A stretch of 29,961 nt of DNA from Parachlorella kessleri (GCA_001598975.1 BBXU01002913.1:1-29961); one strand, 5' to 3'. Positions 1 through 10,332 are shown, numbered from the stretch's first letter. Notes: a model not told the origin generated them from the sequence alone. Program-made: numbers and translations.

Positions 1-1772
1 CTCGCCGGCCGGCAATGAAGTGTGCAGCCAAGGAAAGCAAGGGTAGTGGACGTTCTGTGCAAGGGAGGTCTATCCAGTGCCACGCGATCAGCCATGTGAC
101 AAGGCAATCTAGACTTACATGCGGCAGTCCAAGGCTAGTCAGCAGGGCGCCCCGGTAATACTTTGCAGGCCTGGCATGTAGCAAGCTCACCTCTGTACTG
201 GTAGGCTGCACTGTCGTCAGGCCCTCCCGCCAGTGATGGTCCACCAGCTTGCCCCTGTTGGATGTCTGCTGGTGGGCGTAGCTTTGCTTGAACGCTTCCA
301 GATCTGGGTGGCCTGCTGGTAGCATGACACCAACGACATTTCACTTAGCGTAGTTACACAGCTTTTGTGACAACTTGTGGGCGTTTTGGTGTTGTAACGA
401 CCTTGCTGACTGCCAGTTCCATCGTTGCTCAGACTGGAGGCACAGGTTGGAGCACAGACAGGCTGTCTGCCATGCCCCTTTCCTGGTCTGCCGCTTGTGG
501 CTGGTGACCCCTTGGCTTGAACACTTGTGGTTCTCACCTTCCAGCTGTGGGGGCATCTCGCCCGAGATCCAGTACTTGCCCCAGGCCTTCTCCTGCTCCG
601 CCATCCAAATCTTGCGGGTGTTGATGGTCTCAGTGGATACTGTTCGCTCCCTTTTCTTCTTGCTGGCTGGAGCGTCGTTGGGAGCTGCAGCCTGGGCATC
701 GGTGGGCTGTGCGGCCTCGGGGTTTTCCTTGGCTCTCTGAGCTTGCCTGAACTCGTAAGCGTTGTAGCTGACGTACCTGCACATGGTCGTTAGATCACTG
801 TCAAGTCAGCCACTCATACGAGCATATCCCATCGCTGTCTTCACTGCCACAATGCACCGCTTGCCACCTGGCACCAATCAGAAACTAGCAGGCTAAAGGC
901 TGTAAGCTATAAGGGTGCAGCAGCTGCCTCAGATAAGACACACTAGCGAGTGGCCTAAGTTGCAGCCCTATGTGCACAGGCGGTCAGGCCTACTCACCCC
1001 ACCAGGAAGTTCTTGCACCACTGCCAGCCTTTCGCAGCGCAGTCGGTGTTGTCCTTGACACCAATCACGGCAGCCAGGATTATGCCCCAAAACCAACAGT
1101 CTACGGCCGTCACTGGGAGGTAGTAGCCCTCGTAGTGCAGCTGGCAATACCTGCACAGATGCAGGAGTTCCACCAGTTGACAGGAGGCTAACTGGCTTGA
1201 GGCTCCCCAAAGTGTGCCACCGCTCGTATTGGTGAGCCTCCTTGACTGCCGTTCAGCCCGCTTGGCTGCCACCATGTCACTGCCCATGGCACTCCCTGTG
1301 GTCATGGGTGCTAAGGGCAGAGAGGTTGCACTTGATATTGCCAACTTACTTGGGCGCGAGGGACCTCAGGTAGGCCTTAGCCCGGTTGTCAGCTGGGTCA
1401 GCAGCCTTGGAGGCAGTCCTGAGAGCTTTTGCCTTCACCAAGGTGGCCTTGACCACAACCTGGTGGTGTCATCTCAGGGTGGCCCTGTATGTGACCAGGC
1501 ACCTGCCAAATGCCGCTGCCCTGGCCGCTAACGATGGCCTGCACGTAGTCGACCAGTGGGAAGCACATCTCCCCTGCCGGTGTGTCCACCGACACCTCCA
1601 GCTGCTCAGCCGGCAAGCCTGCCTTGCTGCATATAGTGTCGACCACGGCGGTGGGGTTCTTGGTGGCCAGCCAGGAGCAGGAGATCGTCTCCTGCTTCTT
1701 AGACCAGCTGCACAGGAACTCCCCCTTGGCGTTGGGAAACTTTGCCAAGCTTAAGCAAACACCCTGCGACAT
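1..1772 (-). CDS. Unrecognised multi-exon protein, cut by the left edge
   Basis: Six exons read in one frame on the minus strand: 1503-1772, 1350-1459, 998-1150, 538-776, 191-315 and 1-54. Each boundary has a GT donor and an AG acceptor, and the phases agree from exon to exon. The start is the ATG at 1770-1772 (MSQGVCLSLAKFPNAKGEF); a second in-frame start further upstream would be GTG and was not used. The first 90 residues are rich in Cys, Ser and Lys. A basic segment follows (VVVKATLVKAKALRTASK), then an aromatic-rich one (YCQLHYEGYYLPV, VDCWFWGIILAAV), then a basic run (ASKKKRERTVSTETINTRK) that could be a nuclear localisation signal, and a Trp-rich stretch (EQEKAWGKYWISGEMPPQLE). I recognise no family. 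The last exon (1-54) is the least certain, and the C terminus lies outside the window. The gene is divergent from the histone gene that starts at 2026. Confidence 0.55.
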
Positions 1773-2025
1773 TTTAGAAGCCACGACGGAAAGCTGCTGT
1801 ATCGATATGTCGCTGCCACCAGTCTTGGCTGTGGGTTAACGATGCGACGCGACGGTCAAACTGGGTAGGGTATTAGGGCGCGCTTGCGACGGTCCAAGTG
1901 CCGCGACATGTTGGGCCGGTAATGAGCAGAGTTGGGTACTCTTATTGATGTTTGGAAAGCAAAACTCGCTATGCTGCTGCTTTGTGCTGCTCTCGGTGAT
2001 TGCTCTGATCACTGGATGGCCCATC
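1773..2025. promoter_or_regulatory. Shared upstream region of two divergent genes
   Basis: These 253 bases separate the start codons of the minus-strand unknown gene and the plus-strand H3-type histone gene, so both promoters must lie here or overlap the 5' ends. I see no clear TATA box. CG-rich runs near 1843-1910 are the only compositional feature. The call rests on gene orientation alone. Confidence 0.4.
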
Positions 2026-3734
2026 ATGCCTGTGAAGAAGGAGCGTGGACGCCATTAGAGGGTCCCGAGGCGACATCATGCAGCCCACCACGCAGCATCA
2101 CCTAGAGCACCAGGGGCGACCCTCGCCAGGCAAGGCTTCACAATGCTGCAGGGCACCCGTTCTTCAATGACGCTTGCAGCAACAAGAGGGCTGACTGGTT
2201 GACTTTTGCTGTGCAGGCGCAGACAGCAGTTCTGGGAGCCAGCCAGCTCAGGCTGAGGAACGCAGCCAGGGAGAGCACTCCAAAGGCTCAGAGCTGACAG
2301 AACCGCAGCTGAGGGAGGCAGTGAAGGAGGCTATGCAGGCCATCGACGATGTCCAGCTTAAGCAGAGCTACGGACGCACTGGGGAGATTCTGGAGAAAAG
2401 CATAGGCAAGTTTCAGCGGTGCTAAGGGCATGTACATGTGACCCACGGCCCAGTCAACAGCTCCTTTGTGCGTTACTTGATAAGGCAGCCCTACTGCCCT
2501 ACATCAAGGGTTCTTGCACGGCGTTGAGTTCCAGTTGAGAGTCGGATGCCCCCCCCCCCCTCTCCTGCAGGTGCACAGCTGGGCATGGCTCCTGAGGAAG
2601 TTGCCAAGCACAGAGACAAAATCAAAGCAATGGCGGGCCCTTTGCGTAAGGCCCGCCTGGCAGGTCCTGACAGTGCGCAGCCCACAGCCCGTGCACCTTC
2701 TGGCGAACCGGCAGCATGCGGCGGCAAGGGGGAGCAGGGGGACAGTGAGCACGAAGGGTCGGGGCATGACAGCGACAGTGAGGAGGATGCCTGCGGCGAG
2801 CAGCAACCTGCTACAGGCAATGATGAGGCGCTTGGGCCAGCCGCAGAACCCTGCAAGGATGCACAGACAGTGCTACCTGCAGGCACAGGGGAGGCAGGCC
2901 CGGCGGGTGTGGCAGCAGCAGTGGCAGGAGGATCTGTCCAGAGGAAGGGAGGTGGGAGGCGCAAGCAGCAACCCCCTAAGAAGAAAACTCAGCTGGTTAC
3001 CAAGAAGAGGGGCTCGAGAAAAGCAGCAGCAGCAGCAGCAGAGACCAAGAAGCCCCACCGCTACAGGCCTGGCACTGTTGCGTTGCGGGAAATACGCAAG
3101 ATGCAGCGGTCGACCGAGTTGCTCATCCGCAAGCTGCCCTTCCACCGCGTGGTGGGTTATGATCGGCAGCAGTATTATGGGTGGCTCTTTGCCTAAAATG
3201 TCGCCGATGCCTTGTTGCACTGCCATTGTTATTGTACCTGAAGGTGATACTGGCACACAAGCCCTGCTGCCATGGATGGCTGTCAAGCAAGCAGTGGTTT
3301 GCAGATGCCGAGGGTGCTGTAGAGGCCAACCTGACCAATCAAAAAAAACCATCTGCCCTGCAGGTGCGGGACATAACCGAGCAGTGCAGTGAAGAGAAGA
3401 TCAAGTGGACTGGGGAAGCCCTGCTAGCTGCCCAAGAGGCGGTGGAGGCCGTGTTAACCACACTGCTGGGAGCTGGAAACCTGTGCGCCATCCATGCCAG
3501 TGAGTGGACGCCTTAGGGGCACGGGCTATCTGACGAATGCTGACCCAGAAATCTCTTGATGTATAGCGCCTTGCCTAGCACCGGCCCAGTGTGAGGAGCT
3601 TTGAGTTTGAGTAACGCTTACCGCCATAACTCTTGGATGCTGCAGAGCGTGTCACCCTGATGCCCAAGGACCTGCAGCTGGTGAAGAGAATACTGAAGGA
3701 CTTTGGGATGCACATCTTTCAGAACAACAAATAG
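2026..3734 (+). CDS. Histone H3-type protein, probable centromeric H3 (cenH3) with a long N-terminal extension
   Basis: Five exons: 2026-2044, 2217-2405, 2571-3151, 3364-3499 and 3646-3734, together 1014 bases and 337 residues, all in phase. Residues about 230-337 are an H3 core: [17 protein letters not shown], then [14 protein letters not shown], then [16 protein letters not shown]. Features typical of cenH3 are one extra residue in loop 1 between helices 1 and 2 ([19 protein letters not shown] against the H3 pattern), Trp where H3 has Phe84, EAL in place of SAV, and a longer tail after the last helix ([14 protein letters not shown]). The canonical ARTKQTARKS start is missing, but QLVTK just before the core recalls H3 QLATK. 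Residues about 33-98 form a charged helical block that resembles a DEK_C domain; residues about 120-145 are acidic. Intron 2 has a GC donor (AG|GCAAGT). cenH3 would mark the centromere and seed the kinetochore. Exon 1 is short; an alternative start at 2016 with donor GTCCCG also keeps phase. A divergent non-centromeric H3 variant is the main alternative. Confidence 0.75.
2406..2570 (+). other. GC-AG intron in the cenH3 candidate gene
   Basis: The exon ends AGCATAG and the intron begins GCAAGT, the usual consensus for rare GC donors. It ends with a C-rich tract and CTCCTGCAG. Joining 2405 to 2571 keeps the frame ([12 protein letters not shown]). Without this splice the upstream exon hits a stop at 2422-2424 (QRC then TAA). 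Confidence 0.65.
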
Positions 3735-3838
3735 TTGTGCGGCATGGAGGTCTATCTTACATGCTGTAGGTTGCAGACTGGTTCCGGGAGTGGGTGCAGC
3801 AAGAGCCATGGCAAGAGAGTGATGTATACAGTTAGCTT

Positions 3839-3866
3839 TGTAACACTTCCCAATTTGCCCTTGTAA
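3839..3866 (+). terminator. Two TGTAA polyadenylation motifs behind the cenH3 candidate
   Basis: TGTAA at 3839-3843 and 3862-3866 lies 105-132 bases past the stop codon. TGTAA is the established poly(A) signal of chlorophyte nuclear genes. The cleavage site is not visible. Confidence 0.45.
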
Positions 3867-4079
3867 CAATGGTGGAGCCAGCCCGGTTTGGGAAGTAGAC
3901 ATGCCTACAATACAGAGCTTCCCATAAGTGCCATGCAACATTCTGGGTCCAGGGTGGTTATGGGAAGTGCCATGAGAGCAGTGCTGAAGCAGCTTGGTGA
4001 GGTGTACATGGCTGGGTGAACCCTCAGCAGCCAGCGGGGCCAATGAAGCTTGCAGAGTGGCTAGCTGACCGGTCCCATG

Positions 4080-4320
4080 GGCCTGGGCATGGCCACAGGC
4101 CAGCCGCCCAGCCCCCTCGCCAAGGGGTGCCCCCCCAGGGTTGGCAGCCCAGGGGGTCATTCCAGGGGGGTACCCCCATGGGCACCCCCTTGGAAAGGTG
4201 GCCAGGGAGGTCTCCCCCAGGGGGTCTCCAGGGGGGGTGGGTGCCCTGCTGTCCTGGCCAGGCGGCCGCCAGGGGGGTCCCTGGTCCCTCCAGGGCCGCT
4301 CACCAAGGGGGGTTGGTTCT
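4080..4320. repeat. G-run/C-run low-complexity tract
   Basis: Runs of four to seven G or C alternate on both strands (for example GGGGTGCCCCCCCAGGG near 4125 and CCAGGGGGGGTGGGTG near 4228). Both strands carry several G tracts close enough to form G-quadruplexes. Open frames across it are low-complexity Gly/Pro/Ala and are not taken as genes. A similar tract closes the window from 29896. Confidence 0.6.
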
Positions 4321-4748
4321 CAGAGTGACTGCTGCAGCGCAAGTCATGGCTGGGGAATATACTTGATTACAAGGCAAGGGAACAGCCAAGACCGGGTCCT
4401 GAAAGTCTGCAAGCCAGGTCGGGTGATTTGATCGCACCACCCTGCTGGGTATTCATCCAAGGGCTCTGGATCTTAGAGAGTTTAACTCGTACAACTGTGT
4501 GGGTTTGTTATTGAGGATGGCAAGCCTGCGTTCTTCCTTCGTTGTGCTCAATTCCTCGTGCTTGTCATCATGCAGCAGCCTAGATAAGTTCACAAGTGCC
4601 TCTTGCTATCACATATTCTTTTTGCCTAGTTACCACAAGTCTGCCAGGTGTACTAGTAAACGGGTGTGGTTCCCATGGCCGCCTTTGTTGGCACACAGCT
4701 ATCCTACCCACAATCGTTTTAGAGACAGCATCCAGGAGTCGATGAAGT

Positions 4749-4753
4749 TTACA
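4749..4753 (-). terminator. TGTAA polyadenylation motif behind the BCL7-like gene
   Basis: TTACA on the plus strand reads TGTAA on the minus strand, about 170 bases past the stop at 4921. It is the nearest such motif noticed. Confidence 0.3.
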
Positions 4754-4920
4754 ATAAGCGGCTGCTTCAGTACCCTGGGCATACAACCAGCAAGGGGCAC
4801 CTCTATAACGGCTGCATGTAAAAAGCTTGCCATGTGTCTCCCTGCACCCTGGCTACCTGACCTCGCTCACACCATGGACCGTCATTGTTTTTGTCATTCA
4901 AGTTATGCTCACATGTCCCG

Positions 4921-6913
4921 TCAGGAACGTCCAGAGGGTTGGGCCGGCTGGTCCTGGCCAGCCGACTGCTGCGCCAATAGAACGGCCGTTGCATCATGCC
5001 GAGCTGCTGCCGCCGCGTCAGGTATGAGTTCATCCAAGTTTCTTGGAGACGCAGCCTCATGGGGCTCCATCCTGCTCAGCTCGGCTAACAAGTCGTCGCT
5101 CTCCGCCTCGCCGCCCTCTTCACTGGGAGCTGCTGTTGCAGGCGCTGGTGGTACCGACTGTGTCGCAGCACTGTCCGCCCCGGGCGGTTGTTGTTGCACC
5201 GCCTGCTGCAACGGTTGCTGCGCATGCGTTGGCGCTATCCTAATCCGAATGGGTGCTGGCCTGGGCGCTGAGCCTGCGCCTGCTGCTGGTGCTCCTGCTG
5301 GGTTGTTGCCAATGCTGCCCTGCAAAGGAGTACCTCCTCCTGCTGCTGGTGGCCCTGTCGCTGCGCTGGCAATTGTAGCGCTGGACTTGAGTTTAAAGCG
5401 GATGATCTTAGGTGCTGTGGCGCCTTCTGCATACATGGTGGATGCCACAGCAGCCAAGTCGTAGTCAAAGCTGCAATCGTTGGACACAAGCACCACATCG
5501 CCCATATGTTGGGTGCCTGGCTGACATCGCTTCTTGCACATAACTCGAACCCGAACAGTCCAATCATCCGGAGTCATAAGAATTGCCCATTCAGTACCGG
5601 ATGCCAGCGCAACAGTAAGCAGCTCTACCTGTCTTCTGGGTCACGCCCAGCGACACCCCGTCACTCATGGCGGGTGTTGCGCTGCGGTCTTCTGTCCCCA
5701 GCCCGCTCTGCACCAACACAACAAATAAACTGAGCAGCTGGAAACATCTAGGCAAATCTGCACATCCAAGACATGCCTGACAGCAACTTATAGCACCCCA
5801 ACGAATTGCTGCCATGAAAGTTACAAAACCGCTGCTTGTCCCTGCTGTCGCGCTTGTAATTGAAATTCTTCAACATTGCAGCCCTTGCACAAACAACACC
5901 GGTGCGGTGCTGTCTACATGCCCAGCAGTTACTGACCAGCGATGCTCTGCCCCGCTTAGGCCCCTTGGCTTCAGGAACTGCCCCAAATCGAGGCATGGGC
6001 GGCTTGATATGCGGCACCTCCACCTGCATGGGAAAACAGGTATTAGCCCACCCTCAGCCTCCAATCTACATTTTACTACTCTACTTCTTCCAGCAAACAC
6101 CACACGCTTTCCCTGAACCTAGTTGCACAAATCATCCGCCCTGCTGCATGTACAACATGGCAAATCCACAATTCCAGCTGTGGAACTCGTTGTCTCCTTT
6201 GTTCGTGACAAGCGAGGACCCAAGTTCAAGGTCCCAACAGCACCAACAACTTCTGCACCAGCTTCCATCCATGAAACTCAAATTTCCCGCGCAGAAACGG
6301 AGAGCTTGTAGCACCTCGGGCAAACTTCATACCCATTAGGACAGCTTCCCAGCACCAGAACAGCGCCCACACCTGCACCCCTGCCTGTCATCATATATAC
6401 GCCGCCAGCTCCCTCTGTCCCACTCACTGGCACAAGATTGGCCCGCTTTTGGTATGGCGCCCCTCGCTCTTCTGTAGGCCGCCAGACACTAAACAGCAGC
6501 CGCTGGCCCTCCCGTGTGGGACCCGCTGTCATCCACTGCTTGCGCCACTTGCGCACACGACCCTCAAAGATGCCAGGAGCCTTGGCATCCTCACCACGCT
6601 GAACCCTGCAATCGCAAGGGTGTGCGCTTGCTGAGAGATGGGGGACGGGCTAAGTAGCCGGCACTACCTGATAGGTCCCTGCCACAGGACAAGGTTTCCG
6701 CAAAGCCTGGCATGGCTCGTTAGTAGCCACTGTCAGTATTAGTGGTGCCCCAAAGGATAGAGAAATTGCTAGCCTACTTCTAGCTGCAGCTGAGCCTTGG
6801 GAACAACACCCCGTACACTGCAAGGGGTAAAACCCGCGTCTGCTGGTTCTCACAAAGTGGCAGGTTCCTGCACCCATGCATCGGTGAAGGGATTACCTAT
6901 TCCGGGTTGCCAT
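4921..6913 (-). CDS. Protein with a BCL7-like N-terminal motif (possible SWI/SNF subunit)
   Basis: Four exons: 6897-6913, 6428-6605, 5937-6023 and 4921-5628, together 990 bases and 329 residues, all in phase. The start is MATRNR from a 17-base first exon. An optional 39-base exon within 6672-6710, after a TACTAAC branch site, would also keep frame. Residues about 18-52 (FEGRVRKWRKQWMTAG, then LLFSVWRPTEE) resemble the BCL7 signature, in which KVRKWEKKWVTVG is followed by a short hydrophobic strand and WVPV, at a similar distance from the start. BCL7 proteins are accessory subunits of SWI/SNF chromatin remodellers in animals and plants. The middle has PHIKPPMPRFG and a basic KGPKRGR. A compact region follows (ILMTPDDWTVRVRVMCKKR, then VLVSNDCSFDYDLAAVAS). 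The final 120 residues are Ala/Pro/Gln-rich with an acidic patch (EEGGEAESDDLLAELSRM). The family call is by motif only. Confidence 0.55.
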
Positions 6914-7852
6914 GGCAACCTAGCTTTGGACGCCAGTCATTGGTGGCAGTGATCAAGGACGGGTCTACTACAGCTGCATCCGTACTTCTTCACATCAGGT
7001 TGATAGAAAATGATAGCAAAAGGACTCCGAGGCAAGCCTGAGCTACCCTGCCTGTGACAGCGTTTTAGCGTCACCTTTACGTACACCCTCTTCCTCGGAA
7101 ATGTTTCCTCCCCTCTTTCCTGCTGGTTTCCTCACCCACCAATGCAAGTTCAGGCAGGGTGCGGCCTGCCATCCCTACAAGACCCAGGGAGGTTGAGTTG
7201 AGCTGTGAGCTGTGTCCCTAGGACCCTGCATTGTCCAGCCAAGGACGGGGTCGGCTACTGACATTTTCTTGGCTTATCCTTCTTCACCGGGCACAAACGA
7301 GACGAGCCTGCAAGCTGTACTGTTGTCCCAACCCTGCTATTCCTCATAGGAACTTAAAATGCCAGTTTCTACAGTCAAGTTTGTTTCGTATGCATACCAC
7401 CGGTGCTTCCTTAGAACAGGCGTCTCAGGGTGCTCATCCTGCCATGTCAGACGGAGTGGCAAGGGGGTGACCTCAGAGCAAACCTCATACTGCAAACACA
7501 CATTCATACCCCAGAAAGGTGACACCAAAAGCATTTCAACATACTTGCAAGCAACAAAAGGATAGAGTATGAATACAACAAGAAGAGAAGTGCCAGAACC
7601 AGGCGCGGACACTCCAATACCCAGGCATGATGCAGAAAAAAGCAAGTCCACGGTTCCACCCCCAAAGCTCGCGGATACATTATGTACATGGGAGCTCAGA
7701 AAGTACAGTTGCAGGTTTGGGATGATCCTAGTCTACAACCTGGGTTGCAACCAGTAAGTTCGTATACAGCACGCGCAATGCCTGCCTGATGAAAGCCTGC
7801 TGACCTAGCCCACTTCTCGTTCGTTTGCACCAATCAAAGGGTGCCTGGCCAC
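6914..7852. other. Intergenic region with no gene seen
   Basis: It lies upstream of the BCL7-like start and downstream of the zinc-finger gene's stop, both on the minus strand. Frames here are short and show no recognisable protein. It presumably holds the promoter of the BCL7-like gene and the 3' UTR of the zinc-finger gene. Confidence 0.45.
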
Positions 7853-10332
7853 CTAGAGAGTGAAAAAAGAGACAGGCTGGCCTCCCCCTGACTCTTCATC
7901 AGAATCGCTGCCAGACTCTTCTTCCTGGTCTGCCTCCTGCCCCGGCAAGCCAGCAACTGCCGCAGCGGCCAGCACCCCATTCCCAACCCCTGCCGCCGCT
8001 GTCGGTGAAACCTGGGCCAGCGCTCCTGCTGGTAGGGAGCCGTTCCCGCTCAGTCGATGTCGCAGCTGCTCGCTGCCGTCGCTGCTGCTGCTGCTGTTTC
8101 CGCTGCTACCCTCATCCTCTGAAACCCCGCCATAGCCAACCAGCCCAGCCAGCAAACCGGGCTCTCCTTCCTCCTCTTCCTGCTGCTCCTGTTGTGGCCC
8201 TTGCAAGGGTTCGTGAAGCTGCTCCGGCTGCTGCTGCTGATGCTGCGCTGGGTGCTGATGCGGGGCGGCGCCATTACCAGCGCCTGGCAATGTAGCGGCT
8301 GGGTATCCCTGCTCCGGGCTGGCTGCCGATGGAAGCACGGTGGGCGGCACCCAGCCTGCAGGGAGCCCAGAAGCAGACCACGGGTCAACAGTACTGCAAT
8401 TTGCAGCCGCATTGGCAACCTCAACCACACCCCTGAATAAGAAAGCTGCACGTTACTGTAAACCAAAGGCCAGGTACAGCAGTCAAAGTGGCCACAGCTA
8501 CTACACAGTATATGCAGCTCAGGTTAGCTTAAGCCAATCAGGACCGCTGGCAAGGCTTTCATCAACGAGGCACAACTATCCTCGCTGCTGCCATGCCCCC
8601 TGGACTCGCGGGTAAGCCTTTCCCTCTCCAAGCACCACCACCCTAGTTCCAGCTCCACTGCCACAGCCACCAACCAAATTATTGGGATAAACACACCTCC
8701 ACTTTAACCCTCAACCTTGTGACCCACCATCTATACTCAGCGGGCCATCGTCTTCGCCCCTTGCCCTCCTCAGCAAATCTGCGTGCGACAGCGCAGTGCT
8801 GGCCGCCGCCGATGAACCAGCACCTGCATCAGTTTTGCTTGGGTGTGCCCCATGCGCCCCACCTCTCCCCCGATGCTGCCACTGCTGCTGTTGGTGGTGC
8901 TGCTGCTGGTCGTGCTGGTGACCATGGCTGTTAATTCTCTGACTGCCGCCCCTGCCACCCCTTTGCTCGCCACCAGCTCGCGGCTGCAGGTGAGCTTCAA
9001 GGTGCTGCTGAGGGGCAGAGGCCTGATGCAGTTCCTGCGGATGCCGGTCATGCGGCGCTGCGCTATGCTGGGAGGCACCACTCTGCTGTGCTTCCCCTTG
9101 ACGGGCGTGCCAGGCAGCAGCAGCCTGCAGCACCATGAAGTGGGGAACAATGCCAGTCAATGACAGATACAGGGCCTACTGACCGCATACTTGTGAGAAG
9201 TGGACAGCATTGCGGCATAGCATACTGCAATAGCGGTGGCAGCCATGGTGAGACATGACCTCACCAACTCATATGCCAGGCATGGGAGGAAACTTTTTCA
9301 CGGTGCTGTGGACCACAGGCAAGCTTCAAGCAGAGCTTGCAGGTTATTACCACTACTGTGCGCCTCGGAAACTACAGTCTTCGCCAGCAGGGTACGATGG
9401 TTGATCCATGAGTTTGAATATCGTCATCGGCGCAACATATGCAAAGATAGATGCACTTAATGCAACCATCACACAAAGCGTACGGGGCAGATGGTGTCCG
9501 AGAAGCAGCAGCCCTCACACACCCCCTGCTCTACCACCCTCACTTCGTCCTGGCAAGAAACAGGGCCCAGGACCCTTGGAAGCAACCTGGCAAGCCACCT
9601 CAACGCAAGCATTTAGTCACTGTCAACCCCCTTCCTGCCGGCAGGCAAGTATGCACAAGGGTCCCCGATGCAGCACCTCACACCCCACAAGGATCTCACC
9701 ACTGCAGCCTCCGCCGCATCATAGTTGCGTCCCAGCCGCTGTCGCCGCTGCGCCTCTGCCTCCTTTCTTTCCACCGCCTTTCTGTGTGCCGGGCCTTCCA
9801 GGTGCTGTTGCATGAGTGCATCGCTGGCGAAGGTTGCATTGCACAGCTCGCAGCGCAGTATCTGGGGCCCGCCTAGTTGTGAAGCTGCAGCCACAGCGGC
9901 TGCGGCAGAGCCCCACTGCACACCACCAGTAGCGTTGCGGGGGCGCTTTCTACCGGCGCTGGCGCCACCACCGCTGGGTCCTTCGCCATACACGTCTGCC
10001 AGGCCACCCTCGTACTCGGCCCTCGCCTGAAGCCACCAAGGAGAACAGCAGGGCGCACAGCGGTGAAGGTTTGTGACTGGAAAGCCAGACTGAGTGTAAT
10101 CGCCGCGCAGTTGAGCTGAACCAAGTCATATAAGGAACTATTGGGTATTGGAGCAAGTGCTTCAATCACCACCTGCCCCTCAACCGACATGCCGCGAATC
10201 AGGCACATGCAAGTTGGGACTCACCATGCGGTCTCGCCGGTCAGAGTCCCGGCGTTGCTCACGCCGCTGCATAGACTTTTGTAAACGCTGCATCTGCTCT
10301 GCCAGACTGGAGGCAGACCCGTTCTGCGCCAT
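7853..10332 (-). CDS. Matrin/U1-type C2H2 zinc-finger protein
   Basis: Four exons: 10225-10332, 9700-10026, about 8724-9124 and 7853-8432. The ATG at 10330-10332 gives MAQNGSASSLAEQMQRLQK, a charged helix (QRREQRRDSDRRDRM), then ARAEYEGGLADVYGEG. Exon 2 holds one zinc finger, LRCELCNATFASDALMQQH then LEGPAHRK, with spacing C-x2-C-x12-H-x5-H, as in single-finger RNA-binding or splicing proteins of the matrin/U1C/ZNF830 type. A charged helix follows (RKAVERKEAEAQRRQRLGR). Exon 3 is Gln/His/Gly-rich; the last exon is Gln/Glu/Ser-rich with acidic clusters and ends GGGQPVSFFTL. The strongest donor of exon 3 (GTGGGT after 8728) leaves phase 1, whereas the last exon needs phase 2. A weaker donor four bases on (GTCACA after 8724) fits, so that junction is uncertain. 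A nuclear RNA-processing role is inference. It is divergent from the uL6c gene. Confidence 0.6.

Larger units (their letters stand above)
3735..4920. other. Intergenic region between convergent genes
   Basis: It lies between the 3' ends of the cenH3 candidate and the BCL7-like gene. TGTAA polyadenylation motifs occur at 3839-3843 and 3862-3866 for the plus-strand gene, and TTACA at 4749-4753 (TGTAA on the minus strand) for the other. A G-run/C-run tract lies at about 4080-4320. Open frames here, including a plus-strand frame of 321 codons from 4499 that runs antisense to the BCL7-like last exon, show no family match. Confidence 0.5.

Noticed and set aside
994..1344. Extending the third exon of the left-edge gene back to 1344
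   Set aside because: The frame is open, but the splice from 1350 to an acceptor at 1151 keeps phase and gives a cleaner protein.
2491..3352. Long minus-strand frames opposite the histone gene
   Set aside because: They are antisense to the spliced H3-type exons, and their Cys/Pro/Ala content follows from the coding strand.
4499..5464. Plus-strand open frame of 321 codons
   Set aside because: It runs antisense to the BCL7-like last exon, has no family match and looks like a GC-driven shadow frame with Cys/Ser/Ala runs.
6672..6710. 39-base micro-exon in the BCL7-like gene
   Set aside because: It keeps phase and has a TACTAAC branch site, but its donor (GTAGTG) is weak and the gene is complete without it. 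It is mentioned as optional only.
8770..9150. Second minus-strand frame (starting MFPTSWCCRL) over exon 3 of the zinc-finger gene
   Set aside because: The frame used follows in phase from the zinc-finger exon; this one does not.
9408..9876. Plus-strand frames near 9408-9876
   Set aside because: They overlap the zinc-finger exon on the other strand, which has a recognisable C2H2 motif.
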